Below, in pieces: positions 47,502-56,563 of a stretch of DNA of 64,000 nt; position 1 is the first letter of the stretch; each line of letters opens with the position of its first letter. The notes beneath the pieces were generated by a model. The model saw nothing but the letters and a program-made list of their open reading frames with translations. It made no database searches and was not told where the DNA came from. Both the position numbers and the translations under genes were made by a program. Source of the stretch: Rickettsiales bacterium (GTDB taxonomy: Bacteria > Pseudomonadota > Alphaproteobacteria > Rickettsiales > Rickettsiaceae); NCBI GenBank assembly GCA_947456795.1, contig CANGTI010000002.1, positions 141,284 through 205,283 on the forward strand. Reading direction: 5' to 3'.

Positions 47502-48710
47502 ATGTCAACAAATACAAAACCCCTTATAGTTCAAAAATTTGGTGGAACATCTTTGGCAACTACTAGGCATATATCTTGCCTTGCCGAATCTATCTCAAAT
47601 AAAAGTCGAGAAATAAGGTTAGTCGTTGTGGTGTCTGCCATGGCTGGCGCCACAAATGAAGCTATTGCAAAATGTATGGAAGTCAAAGTCGGAAATACAC
47701 AATTAGCATTACAAGCATACGATGCAGCCATAAGCAGCTGTGAAAATTTATCTGCAGCATTGCTGGCTCTAGCCTTACTAAATAGAGGAATTACTGCAAA
47801 AGCAATTCAAGGCTGGCAAATACCCATTATAACAGATACTAGCTTTTCTAGAGCACGAATACTAAGCATCGACAGCCACAAGATCATGTCTTACGTAAAA
47901 CAAGGAATAGTGCCAATCATTTGTGGCTTTCAAGGCATAACGGACGACAATATTGTTACTACTTTAGGCAGAGGTGGGTCAGACACAACCGCAGTGGCAG
48001 TAGCCGCAGCTATTGAGGCTCAAAGCTGTGAGATTTACACAGATGTTGCGGGAGTGTTTTCAGCGGATCCAAGGCTTGTGTCTAAAGCCCTAAAGATAGA
48101 CTCAATCTCGCACGAAGAAATGTTACTCTTTGCCCGTTATGGTGCAAAAGTTTTAGAAAGAAGATCTGTGGAAATATCCATGCGCTATAACGTGCCTCTT
48201 GAGGTAATTGCAACAAATTCATCCCTACCAGGAACAAAAATTTTACAACGAAATAAAGATCGTATGGAATCCCCTAAAATCAAAGGCATTACACTAAAAA
48301 ATGACATCATCTTTTGTACAATCAAAACATCTGCGATAGCCCTTCTTATAGATCAGCTAAAAGAGATTTATTGTTCTAATTTAATTATTAATCATCTTGA
48401 AAAAAGTTGTCAATTTGAAGCACCATTGTCAGAAAAAAGCAAAATAGACACAATTTTGGCTAACAAAGCAATCGTACAAGATTATAAAATAGATTCCGAA
48501 AGCGCTCTAGTAGCTATAGTGGGGTGGAGTATAGGAGAAAGTTGTGACATGTTATCCAATATCTGGAAAGAGCTGCAACTAACAAAGATTGATGTACGAC
48601 AAGTTTGTTTAGATACACACATTATAAGAATAAAAGTCCCACTCAGCCAGGCAGATGTAGTTGTAAAACATCTGCACACAACGTTTATTGAAAATGCTCA
48701 AACAAACTGA
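47502..48710 (+). CDS. lysC: Aspartate kinase
   Basis: Aspartokinase makes aspartyl phosphate, the first step toward diaminopimelate and thereby peptidoglycan, lysine and threonine. With the ATG at 47502 the protein has 402 residues: IVQKFGGTSLATT (catalytic Lys), the FQGITDDNIVTTLGRGGSDTTAVAVA nucleotide block, TDVAGVFSADPRLV, and two C-terminal ACT domains. Upstream in-frame codons back to a TTG at 47409 would add 31 unrelated residues. In a reduced genome this gene suggests that DAP synthesis is retained. Confidence 0.93.
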   Translation: MSTNTKPLIVQKFGGTSLATTRHISCLAESISNKSREIRLVVVVSAMAGATNEAIAKCMEVKVGNTQLALQAYDAAISSCENLSAALLALALLNRGITAKAIQGWQIPIITDTSFSRARILSIDSHKIMSYVKQGIVPIICGFQGITDDNIVTTLGRGGSDTTAVAVAAAIEAQSCEIYTDVAGVFSADPRLVSKALKIDSISHEEMLLFARYGAKVLERRSVEISMRYNVPLEVIATNSSLPGTKILQRNKDRMESPKIKGITLKNDIIFCTIKTSAIALLIDQLKEIYCSNLIINHLEKSCQFEAPLSEKSKIDTILANKAIVQDYKIDSESALVAIVGWSIGESCDMLSNIWKELQLTKIDVRQVCLDTHIIRIKVPLSQADVVVKHLHTTFIENAQTN

Positions 48711-48738
48711 GTGATGAATCAAATATTCAATTACTCTA

Positions 48739-49917
48739 CTAAACGATACCTCGAGTAGAAAAAATTTCCTTTTCAATCTTGTTCAAATTGTATTCAAAAC
48801 TGGACAACAGTGAGGAAAATTCATTGATCAATCTTTTTGAAAGGTCTTCTGAGTCGATAAGAAGCTTTATTCGCAATGATAAGTCCGCAAGATCTTTGTT
48901 ATACTTTTTAAAAGCAGAAGAAGTGTAACCCTTGATCTCTTCAGTAGTTTTGTTCACGCTGTTAATTGCTAACTTACCTTCAGAATGAAATCTTTTTTGC
49001 AAGTCTGACCACCTCTCAGAAATGTTCTTGAATGAATTGTGCAGAACAGATTTTCTCTGAGCAATAATTCGAACATCAGAGGTGCACTTGAGGTCTCTAG
49101 CTAGACCAAGCTTTGCAAGCGTCCATATTATCCATTTGTGCACGTCAAAATGGTACCATTTTGGCCCATTTCTGTAATCAGAAGGAAAGGCATGATGAAA
49201 ATTATGCCAATTCTCTCCTAAGAGAAATGGAGCCATCCAAGCAATATCTCCAGCAGTTGAATTTTTATCATAATCTTTAGTGCCAAAGTAATGAGTCATG
49301 GAATTAATGCAAAAAGTGGCATGCTGTTGAACGGCCCTTCCTATTCCAAGAAAAATAAACCCAGCAATACCGCCAACAAACGTACCTGTACAAGCAACAC
49401 CAATAACAAAAGGAACTATAGTGTTAAAAAAAAGCACAATCTGCCAATAATATTTAAATTGCATCATCACCAGTTTGTTGCGGCTAAATTTCTTTACAGT
49501 AGCCCTATCTATGTCTAACGGAGATTTGGTAAGCATCCATCCAATATGAGACCAAAAGAATCCCTTAAGACCACCTCCAAATTTAAGAGGAGAATGGGGA
49601 TCTCTATCCGTATCAGTGTACGAATGATGCCTTACGTGGTCAGATACCCATTTTAAAATAGGACCCTGAAGAGCAAAGCAGGAAAACAATATTAGTATAA
49701 ACTCGACCACTTTATTTGGAACAAAAGCACCGTGAGCCCAACATCTATGCAAACCCACTCCAATTGTAATGTTCACCATATAGTAGCTAAATACAATTAG
49801 TAGCGCTTCGTAAAGTCCAAATCCAAAATTTGATATATACAAGTATGCAAAGAATCCCAGAATTGGAGGGTAGACAAGCAAAACAAGAAGAGCCGGGAGA
49901 TAAACTTTCTTTAACAT
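48739..49917 (-). CDS. Membrane fatty-acid (acyl-CoA delta-9 type) desaturase
   Basis: This di-iron membrane desaturase introduces a double bond into acyl chains and can adjust membrane fluidity. The three histidine boxes are visible: HRCWAH (57-62), HVRHH (94-98) and HNFHH (238-242). The membrane segments lie before, between and after the first two boxes. The C-terminal 100 residues are charged and helical, with a likely coiled coil. The total of 392 residues is like the DesB/DesC-type bacterial enzymes. It stands alone and converges with lysC. Confidence 0.88.
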   Translation of the reverse strand: MLKKVYLPALLVLLVYPPILGFFAYLYISNFGFGLYEALLIVFSYYMVNITIGVGLHRCWAHGAFVPNKVVEFILILFSCFALQGPILKWVSDHVRHHSYTDTDRDPHSPLKFGGGLKGFFWSHIGWMLTKSPLDIDRATVKKFSRNKLVMMQFKYYWQIVLFFNTIVPFVIGVACTGTFVGGIAGFIFLGIGRAVQQHATFCINSMTHYFGTKDYDKNSTAGDIAWMAPFLLGENWHNFHHAFPSDYRNGPKWYHFDVHKWIIWTLAKLGLARDLKCTSDVRIIAQRKSVLHNSFKNISERWSDLQKRFHSEGKLAINSVNKTTEEIKGYTSSAFKKYNKDLADLSLRIKLLIDSEDLSKRLINEFSSLLSSFEYNLNKIEKEIFSTRGIV

Positions 49918-50196
49918 AAATTTCCTAGTTGTGAGAAATAATTGGAAAAACCATTCCGACGCATATTCAAAATCATATTTGAGTCAAAAACGAGCCTACA
50001 CCTACAAGACATAACAAAACCACCGATAACAAAATCACTGGATTCTAACAAAAGCACGCCCATAACACAAGCTCTTTGCTGATTCTGCTCTATATGTAAA
50101 TAATCATGTACAAGAAAAGATTTTAGTGCAAAAATTCATGTTAAACTGCCTTTTATTAAGGGCTGTAGATACTTATCTTATTGGTGTTAGAGCTAA

Positions 50197-50724
50197 ATGG
50201 GCGACTACCTTGACTACATGCAAATGATCAGCAAAGCTATCTACTACGTAGTACGGGAAGCTTTGAAAACCGTTGCAAAAAATGGCATACAAGGTAACCA
50301 TCACTTTTTTATCACTTTTTGCACATCTCATAAAGATGTGCAAATTGCAGAAAGTTTAAAAGAAAAATATCCAGATGAACTTACAATAGTAATTGAACAT
50401 CAATTCTACAACTTAAAGGTACACGACGATAGATTCGAAATACAATTAAGTTTTGAAGGAAAATTAGAGGATCTGGTCGTACCATTTTTTGCAATCAGTC
50501 GCTTTGCAGATCCCGGAGTGCCATTTTACATTTGCTTTCAGTGCGAAGACAATCAAGAAGATGGAGTGTTTAGCATAGATAGACTTTTAGATCTGAATTT
50601 TTCAGAACAAAAATCATACGAATCTTCAATATGTAGCAATAAAAACAGTACTCAAGAAACTCCAGCAAAGATCATTTCCCTAAGCGCCTTTCGCAAAAAA
50701 AAAGAAAATAATGAAAAGACCTAA
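50197..50724 (+). CDS. sspB: SspB-like ClpXP protease adaptor
   Basis: SspB tethers ssrA-tagged and other substrates to ClpX. The 175-residue protein matches the alphaproteobacterial form: YYVVREALKTVAKNGIQGNHHFFITF, IVIEHQFYNL, then LEDLVVPFFAISRFADPGVPFYICF, followed by an acidic linker and a basic C-terminal peptide (IISLSAFRKKK) that should bind ClpX. Its 3' end overlaps rnhA by 14 bp. The gap of about 280 bp upstream holds no gene. Confidence 0.9.
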   Translation: MGDYLDYMQMISKAIYYVVREALKTVAKNGIQGNHHFFITFCTSHKDVQIAESLKEKYPDELTIVIEHQFYNLKVHDDRFEIQLSFEGKLEDLVVPFFAISRFADPGVPFYICFQCEDNQEDGVFSIDRLLDLNFSEQKSYESSICSNKNSTQETPAKIISLSAFRKKKENNEKT

Positions 50725-51151
50725 GATTATAGCCTACACAGACGGAGGATGCTCTCCAAATCCAGGATCAGGAGGATGGGGAGTGTACATTATATCAGAG
50801 GAAGGAATTGCCTTTATGACAAAAGGTTCAGACCTTGCCACAACTAACAACAAAATGGAGATACTTGCATCAATAAAAGCGCTAGAAACCCTAAAAGAGG
50901 AATCTGAGGTAACACTTTATACAGACAGTATATACTTAAAGCGTGGCATCACAGAATGGATACACGATTGGCAAAAGAATGGATGGAAAACCCATAAAAA
51001 ACAATCAGTAAAAAACGCCGACCTGTGGCAACGTTTACTCATTCTTACTCAAAAACATAGTGTAAATTGGCAATGGGTGAAAGCTCACGCAAATGATGTT
51101 GGAAACAACATAGCGGACGGCCTTGCAACTCTAGCAAAACAAAACATCTAG
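50711..51151 (+). CDS. rnhA: Ribonuclease HI
   Basis: RNase HI removes RNA from RNA-DNA hybrids, such as Okazaki primers and R-loops. The 146-residue protein has the four catalytic acidic residues: Asp11 in AYTDGGCSPNPG, Glu50 in NNKMEI, Asp72 in YTDSIYL and Asp136 in NNIADGLA, plus the His in VKAHAND. The gene starts inside the 3' end of sspB with a 14-bp overlap. Confidence 0.96.
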   Translation: MKRPKIIAYTDGGCSPNPGSGGWGVYIISEEGIAFMTKGSDLATTNNKMEILASIKALETLKEESEVTLYTDSIYLKRGITEWIHDWQKNGWKTHKKQSVKNADLWQRLLILTQKHSVNWQWVKAHANDVGNNIADGLATLAKQNI

Positions 51152-51235
51152 CACATTAGATATTAGTCTTTGTTTTCACGGTTCTAGAAATTCACCCTTT
51201 TAAACTCTCGGCATATTTTTTCCACTCTCGATACC

Positions 51236-52567
51236 ATGCTGTTATATTTTTTACTAATTCTGCTTTTATTATTTGCACTTACCACTGTTTTTTTGGTGGT
51301 ACTTTTAAAATCAAAAAAAGATATTTTACTTTCGGAACAAAAAGCGAGCACAGAGAAAAGTAAAAAAATAGATCTCCTTATTCAGGAAAAAATTTGGCAA
51401 GCGGAAAAAATACAGCATTTAAGTACAAAGCTAACAATGTCTGAAGAAGCACTAAAGCAAATGGATAAAATGCAGTCCTGTCTGATGCAATCAGCAGAAA
51501 GCACTTTAAAGCACTTAGGCATGGATCTAACAAAACAACTTTTAGAAGCCCATCAACATGAGACAAAAAACGCTCAAATACAACATGACCAAAAGATTAC
51601 AAAAGCAGCACAAGAAATCAGAACAGACGTACAAAAACTTGTTAATTCTATAAAGATTCTAGAAAAAGAAGTCGAAGAATCAAGCGCTTCAGTAAAGACA
51701 TTAAAAAACTCTTTGATGTCTCCGGTACAAAGCAGCAATTTAACAGAAATTACCTTAAGCAATATTTTAACTAAATCCGGACTTACACCAAATCTAGACT
51801 TTAAATTACAACCTACAATATCTGCAACAGATAAAACCTATAGACCTGACGCTATAGTGTTTTTGCCCAACTCCGAATTCATTATCATAGATGCAAAAGC
51901 ATCCAAATTTTTCATCGAAGAAAGTTTGGACCTAGAAGACAAGACAACACTAAGAGAAAATCTGGTCAAGTCTATGAATAGACACCTAAAAGATTTATCA
52001 GAAAAGGATTATGCATCCGCGCTAAAAAATCAGGCAGATCTGGGTGAGAATATCTCTTTTTATGCTGTTACAATAATGTTTTTGCACACAGAATCAGTGG
52101 TAGAAAAAATTAATGCTGCAGATAAAAGCTTTTTGACAAGAGCCTGGGAAAAAAACATATTCCCGGTAGGACCAGCCGGTTTGATGAACATACTGTCACT
52201 TACAAAAAGACAGATACGCAATTATAGCCAAATAGAAAATTATGCAAAAATACTTGAATCTGTACAAAAATTAGTTTCTTGTGTGGATATTTTAGCCTCT
52301 CACGGCAACAAACTTGGTGCCGATATTTATGCACTAAATAATAGTTACGACAAATTTGCCGCTTCTTTCAACCAAAACTTTGTCTCTAGAACAAAAAATC
52401 TTGCTGTCTTAGGTATTGATAGCAAAAAAAACCAATGTAATACACTAAAACGTTATCTGATTTCCCAGACTATACCCGACGAGCAAGATTTTGTAGAAAT
52501 TGAACAACCCATAAGCATAAAACTCAAAGATCATAAGATAGATAATAGTAATTTCTCCCTAGATTGA
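51236..52567 (+). CDS. rmuC: DNA recombination protein RmuC
   Basis: RmuC is a putative nuclease that limits recombination at inverted repeats. The 443-residue protein has an N-terminal membrane anchor (about 2-22), a long coiled coil (about 25-165), and the RmuC nuclease-like domain with YRPDAIVFLPNSEFIIIDAKAS, whose Asp and D-x-K pattern fits a PD-(D/E)xK core, followed by WEKNIFPVGPAGLMNIL. It is preceded by 84 bp without a gene and converges on the holin gene. Confidence 0.92.
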   Translation: MLLYFLLILLLLFALTTVFLVVLLKSKKDILLSEQKASTEKSKKIDLLIQEKIWQAEKIQHLSTKLTMSEEALKQMDKMQSCLMQSAESTLKHLGMDLTKQLLEAHQHETKNAQIQHDQKITKAAQEIRTDVQKLVNSIKILEKEVEESSASVKTLKNSLMSPVQSSNLTEITLSNILTKSGLTPNLDFKLQPTISATDKTYRPDAIVFLPNSEFIIIDAKASKFFIEESLDLEDKTTLRENLVKSMNRHLKDLSEKDYASALKNQADLGENISFYAVTIMFLHTESVVEKINAADKSFLTRAWEKNIFPVGPAGLMNILSLTKRQIRNYSQIENYAKILESVQKLVSCVDILASHGNKLGADIYALNNSYDKFAASFNQNFVSRTKNLAVLGIDSKKNQCNTLKRYLISQTIPDEQDFVEIEQPISIKLKDHKIDNSNFSLD

Positions 52568-52584
52568 AATTCAACAAATAAAAA

Positions 52585-53019
52585 TCACTGTTGCCGCAAC
52601 TTACTAAAAGTTCGCTGGCCAAAATAAAAGCTTATTACTCCAGCAAAAATAGCATAATCATTTTCGGTCCAAATACTTTCAATCTGAGACATCAAAGATA
52701 CGTACGAAGCAAGAGAACAACAACGCAATTTCATAAAAACATAAAATGCAAAAAAACCGTAGGCAAGCATGGGACGCACAGTGCCGTTAAGAGCATCTAC
52801 CCATTTAATTTTAGTTTTATAAGTTTTGTACATAATCTTTCTCTCTATAGAGCCGGCATCAATCTCTTTTAAGTTTGTAATAGATATTCTGCTGTTTTCA
52901 ATCTGTTTTTCTAGAATCTTTAGTTCGTGCTCTTTATCTGATTTATCTCTGACCAATCTCAAAACCTCTGGCACAATAGAGCCCATAAATCCAACAATAG
53001 ATGCAAGCAATGTTAACAT
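52585..53019 (-). CDS. GTA-type holin (3 transmembrane segments)
   Basis: The 144-residue protein has one membrane helix at the N-terminus (about 3-22), a charged helical stretch with KEHELKILEKQIE, then WVDALNGTVRPMLAYGFFAFYVF (second helix) and a third near residues 118-135 (YAIFAGVISFYFGQRTFSK). This three-helix layout with the WVDALN-RP segment matches the GTA holin family (PF11351, from memory), which is involved in particle release in alphaproteobacteria. It follows the GTA baseplate gene by 92 bp on the same strand. Confidence 0.75.
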   Translation of the reverse strand: MLTLLASIVGFMGSIVPEVLRLVRDKSDKEHELKILEKQIENSRISITNLKEIDAGSIERKIMYKTYKTKIKWVDALNGTVRPMLAYGFFAFYVFMKLRCCSLASYVSLMSQIESIWTENDYAIFAGVISFYFGQRTFSKLRQQ

Positions 53020-53111
53020 TTCTACCTTTAAAAAATGATTTCTATTCTATCTCAATAATATTCAACGTATAAACAACGCTAAGAAATAAGGAACAATTCT
53101 TTAGTTTTTGC

Positions 53112-55724
53112 CTAAGATACACGCACACAAATCAACTCTTTTTCTCTATGGTAAAAATTTACAGAGATAATACGCAGTAAAATTGTTTCCCCTTTTGACA
53201 ATTGAAGTGCTATAAGATCCGTAGGGGTAGCTTCAAAGAAAAATGGCACCTGAAGAGTGCACAAGCTATTGTTTTCATTCATTGAATTGCGCATTTTGTT
53301 TGCTGCACTATAGGCTCTAGAAAATGACATCGATATCGGTAATTTCATCCTGACACTGCAGTTTGGATTAATGGAGATTTTTGTAAAAACAGCTCCTTCT
53401 CCGTTTTCTTCATCGTCGTTTTCGCAAATAAAATACAGTACAACTCCAAGACTTTCAGATGATTGTGCAAATTTTATAGAAGGAGCGTTTAATGCAAATC
53501 TCAAATCATCAAAGGATAAAATCTTTACAGGATCACTTTTTTTATCTTCGATACCAGTATTTCTGGAAATAACGTGTAAAACACCTTCAGCATTAAGAAA
53601 CAAGTCAAATTGATAACGCAAACGTAACATTTCCACTAAATAGATGCCGTCAATACTGTCATTCAAGTTCACTCCACTAATCAATCCTTGCAAATTCGGA
53701 TCAATTACAAACGAAGGAAAATCGTATTTAAGAAAAATTTCATGCAATATCTCTCCTATAGATACGCAAGACAATTTGCCATTAACCCAATGACCACGCC
53801 TCCAATTGCCTGAATCGGACCAAAAACATTCTATTTCCTCTGGGCTCTGCAAATAGGCTTTATCCTGGACAAACAATTCTTGAAAGTCAGAAATAGAATG
53901 AGGCCATGCAGGATATCTTGCATCCCAGCACCACAAGAACATCTCTTCTATCATATTAGGCACTAAGCGAAAATGATCAATCAGCGCACATATCGCTTCT
54001 TCTTGCATTGCAAAATCGGTCTCTCCAGAAGAAAATTTAGGAATGCCTCCATCCTTAGAGCTATGATCGAAAAAGACGTTAGGCTCATTTGTAGACTTAT
54101 CAATTGAGGCAAAACCAAATTCTGTGAACCAAATTTTTTTCTTTTGAGGAATCCATGCGCTCTTTGTGCCATCTGGATTAATGTGCTGATTCTGCCACCA
54201 ATATTCTATATTTTTTAGTGCAAAGCTCGGGTCACAGTATTTACGAACGCCGTTTGCTTCGTAATATTCGTAGGTCTCCCCGGTGGTATAACCATTTTTT
54301 ATGTCTTGGTAGGAAATATCACTATCGTGCGTCTTTGTTGCGGGGAAATAAACGTCTATTCCTATAAAGTCAATTGCATCACACATCCAAAGTTGATCAA
54401 GATTGTACCACCCCTCTTTACTGTGGTACTCCGACCAATTGGCTGCATACGTTACCTTAATATCTCTATGAGAGAAAATATCCTTTACTCTTTTTGCAAG
54501 TCTAATTAATTCCTCAGCAGCGGGAAATTTTCTTGTTCCATGATTTTCAGAAAAAATACTAGTAATACCTTCAAGCTCAGACCCTATAACAAAAGCATCA
54601 ACATAATCTTTTACAAGATTAGCATAATGTTCAATAAAGGCGTTATAACCATTGTGACGAAAAAAATCCTCAACCTGACTCGCATTACCGTACATATGAC
54701 CCCTCCAAGGTTTTGCGTCCTCATCAATAAAAAGCATAGGGTAAAACATTATTTTATATCCCTTGGAACGCAAAAGTTGTAAGTAAGCTACTACGCTTTC
54801 GTCACTCACAGTACCTCCGTACCTTATGACCGCATCATTTCCCAAAGCTAACTTTGGAACTTCAGCGCGAGAATATCCAGCGACCATCCACTCAACATTG
54901 TTGTCTATTTCGTCAAAAACATCTGCCACACCTTCTTCATACTCAACACGAGGTAATATTTTGCAATTTTTAATATCGAGACTATCACCAAACCAACACA
55001 CAACGGGTGCGACCCATTTTACTCCCGGCAGCTCTTGTTGCAAAAATGCTAAATTTGCTTCACTGTTAGATACAGTAGCTTGATGCATGTAGTTGATTCT
55101 ATATTTGGGCGATTTGCCTCTTGTAGAAAATTGCATACCTTCTCGATGATCTTGTTTATATAAGAGCCTGGTGTCGTATACAAATTCTCCGCACCCAGGA
55201 ATAACATTTACAGCAGTAATTTTGCCGACCCTGTTTTTGTGCTCGAACAGCAATGATGAAACATCAAAAGAAAATTGAGGAATTTCACCGTTAAATTGTT
55301 CCAAAGAAAAGTTATAAAACACAACGTAGGCTAGCCCTCTAAATGCTGGAACCTTTTCTAAAGACTGCAAAATAAATGGATCCATATCTTGATCTAAAGT
55401 ACCTAGATATTTGCAACACTCATCTGATTTAAAGATCTTTTTTTGATTGTTAACGTATATGTTGTTAATAGAAGTGATTGGGCCTTCGCATATACCTATT
55501 GCAAAAGATGCAATTTTTGGATCGGCATTAACAGAGTCCCCATGCCAAATCAGACGTCCGCTGACCCTGGCTCTACCCCATACCAATGGAATGATATCTT
55601 TATCCTCATCTGACTCCTTAAAATCAGCTAATTCATAAACATCCTCTGATTCTTGGTCCAAATGATCATGATTTGTAGCACTATTTGTTTGATGAAAAAC
55701 TTGAGAAAAAAAACCACGTCGCAT
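53112..55724 (-). CDS. GTA baseplate/host-specificity protein with TIM-barrel domain
   Basis: This 870-residue protein resembles the large GTA tail protein (RcGTA gp15, 'megatron'). It opens with IIPLVWGRARVSGRLIWHGD, close to the start of the conserved region, so the Gly-rich hydrophobic N-terminus of gp15 is missing. The middle part (about 300-620) looks like the GTA TIM-barrel domain, with MVAGYSRAEVPKLALG, VIGSELEG, IDFIGIDVYFP and FTEFGFAS; a phage-tail domain follows. The protein is shorter than RcGTA gp15. The ATG at 55724 is preferred to a TTG at 55739. The holin gene follows; no other GTA gene lies in the window. Confidence 0.8.
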   Translation of the reverse strand: MRRGFFSQVFHQTNSATNHDHLDQESEDVYELADFKESDEDKDIIPLVWGRARVSGRLIWHGDSVNADPKIASFAIGICEGPITSINNIYVNNQKKIFKSDECCKYLGTLDQDMDPFILQSLEKVPAFRGLAYVVFYNFSLEQFNGEIPQFSFDVSSLLFEHKNRVGKITAVNVIPGCGEFVYDTRLLYKQDHREGMQFSTRGKSPKYRINYMHQATVSNSEANLAFLQQELPGVKWVAPVVCWFGDSLDIKNCKILPRVEYEEGVADVFDEIDNNVEWMVAGYSRAEVPKLALGNDAVIRYGGTVSDESVVAYLQLLRSKGYKIMFYPMLFIDEDAKPWRGHMYGNASQVEDFFRHNGYNAFIEHYANLVKDYVDAFVIGSELEGITSIFSENHGTRKFPAAEELIRLAKRVKDIFSHRDIKVTYAANWSEYHSKEGWYNLDQLWMCDAIDFIGIDVYFPATKTHDSDISYQDIKNGYTTGETYEYYEANGVRKYCDPSFALKNIEYWWQNQHINPDGTKSAWIPQKKKIWFTEFGFASIDKSTNEPNVFFDHSSKDGGIPKFSSGETDFAMQEEAICALIDHFRLVPNMIEEMFLWCWDARYPAWPHSISDFQELFVQDKAYLQSPEEIECFWSDSGNWRRGHWVNGKLSCVSIGEILHEIFLKYDFPSFVIDPNLQGLISGVNLNDSIDGIYLVEMLRLRYQFDLFLNAEGVLHVISRNTGIEDKKSDPVKILSFDDLRFALNAPSIKFAQSSESLGVVLYFICENDDEENGEGAVFTKISINPNCSVRMKLPISMSFSRAYSAANKMRNSMNENNSLCTLQVPFFFEATPTDLIALQLSKGETILLRIISVNFYHREKELICVRVS

Positions 55725-55800
55725 AAAACAACAAATCAAGTTTATTTAGAATCAGACATCTCAAGTATTATAAAAAACAGATGTAGCACTAACTAAAATA

Positions 55801-55829
55801 ACTGCTTGCTTTGCTTATTCGAGTATAAT
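55801..55829 (+). promoter_or_regulatory. Possible promoter of rsmD
   Basis: A perfect TATAAT (55824-55829) lies 28 bp upstream of the ATG at 55857. The -35 region 17 bp before it (ACTGCT) is poor. On the minus strand another TATAAT (55767-55772) could serve the divergent GTA gene. Confidence 0.4.
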
Positions 55830-55856
55830 TATCTCATAAATTAAAAATGTAAGGCA

Positions 55857-56399
55857 ATGCGCATACTAGCTGGCACAATAAAAAATAAACTGATTCCCTC
55901 TGCCAAAAGTGCAAGTTATAGACCCACTGCATCTTTTTTGAGAGAAGCGATATTCAACATCTTGGGATCTTTACAGATCGACATAAAAAAAAGTAAAGTA
56001 TTAGATGCTTTTGCAGGCACTGGGAGCTTGGCTTTTGAGGCACTTTCTAGAGGAGCCCAAAGCGCAACGCTTTTGGATATTAATCCACAATATCTCAAAA
56101 TTGGCAGGGATTTTATCTTGCAAAACAATCTAAACGCTAGGTATGCACTACTTGACGTTACCAAGTTACCTCAAGCATATCAAAAATACGATTTAGTATT
56201 TTTAGATCCTCCTTATCAAGATAATATGGTTTTTTCAGCGCTTGAATCCTTATTAAAAAAAGGTTGGCTTGAAATTGGCGCAGTAATTGTTGCAGAATTA
56301 CCTTATACGAAAGATAACGTGAACGCTCCCCCTTGCTGCGTGATCCTTAAAGATAAACAATATAAATCTACAAGGCTCCTTGTAATGAAAATAATCTGA
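55857..56399 (+). CDS. rsmD: 16S rRNA (guanine-N2)-methyltransferase RsmD
   Basis: RsmD methylates G966 of 16S rRNA in the 30S head. The 180-residue Rossmann-fold enzyme has MRILAGTIKNKLI at the start, RPTASFLREAIFNIL, the SAM-binding DAFAGTGSLAFEALSRGA and the catalytic LDPPY. The length is typical. It precedes dnaK by about 165 bp, which contain the heat-shock promoter and the hairpin. Confidence 0.94.
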   Translation: MRILAGTIKNKLIPSAKSASYRPTASFLREAIFNILGSLQIDIKKSKVLDAFAGTGSLAFEALSRGAQSATLLDINPQYLKIGRDFILQNNLNARYALLDVTKLPQAYQKYDLVFLDPPYQDNMVFSALESLLKKGWLEIGAVIVAELPYTKDNVNAPPCCVILKDKQYKSTRLLVMKII

Positions 56400-56449
56400 T
56401 AAGCTTTATAAAAAGGCTTTACGAGGTTTTTATTAGTATTGTTTAAGCC

Positions 56450-56478
56450 CTTGAAAAGCTCCCCTCAGTCATTATATA
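56450..56478 (+). promoter_or_regulatory. Heat-shock (RpoH/sigma-32) promoter of dnaK
   Basis: CTTGAAA (56450-56456), 13 bp, then CATTATATA (56470-56478). This is a perfect sigma-32 -35 element with a -10 region of the alphaproteobacterial RpoH type at the right spacing. It implies a start site near 56485, about 80 bp before the dnaK ATG. Confidence 0.7.
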
Positions 56479-56487
56479 GACAGCAGT

Positions 56488-56528
56488 GGTGCTTTTAGGT
56501 TGCTCTTTTGCAGCAACCTAAAAGCACC
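56488..56528 (+). promoter_or_regulatory. Perfect 16-bp hairpin in the dnaK 5' leader
   Basis: GGTGCTTTTAGGTTGC (56488-56503) and GCAACCTAAAAGCACC (56513-56528) are exact reverse complements around a 9-nt loop. The hairpin starts at about the predicted heat-shock transcription start. Eight bases after it comes T6 (56537-56542), which makes it look like an intrinsic terminator or attenuator. The 9-nt spacing recalls CIRCE, but the arm sequence does not match CIRCE. Confidence 0.8.
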
Positions 56529-56563
56529 AAAGATGGTTTTTTCACTCAAGCGGGTAAATTAAT

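Noticed and set aside
56488..56528. CIRCE operator (HrcA) before dnaK
   Set aside because: The loop length of 9 fits, but the arms do not match the CIRCE consensus TTAGCACTC/GAGTGCTAA, and a heat-shock sigma promoter is present instead.
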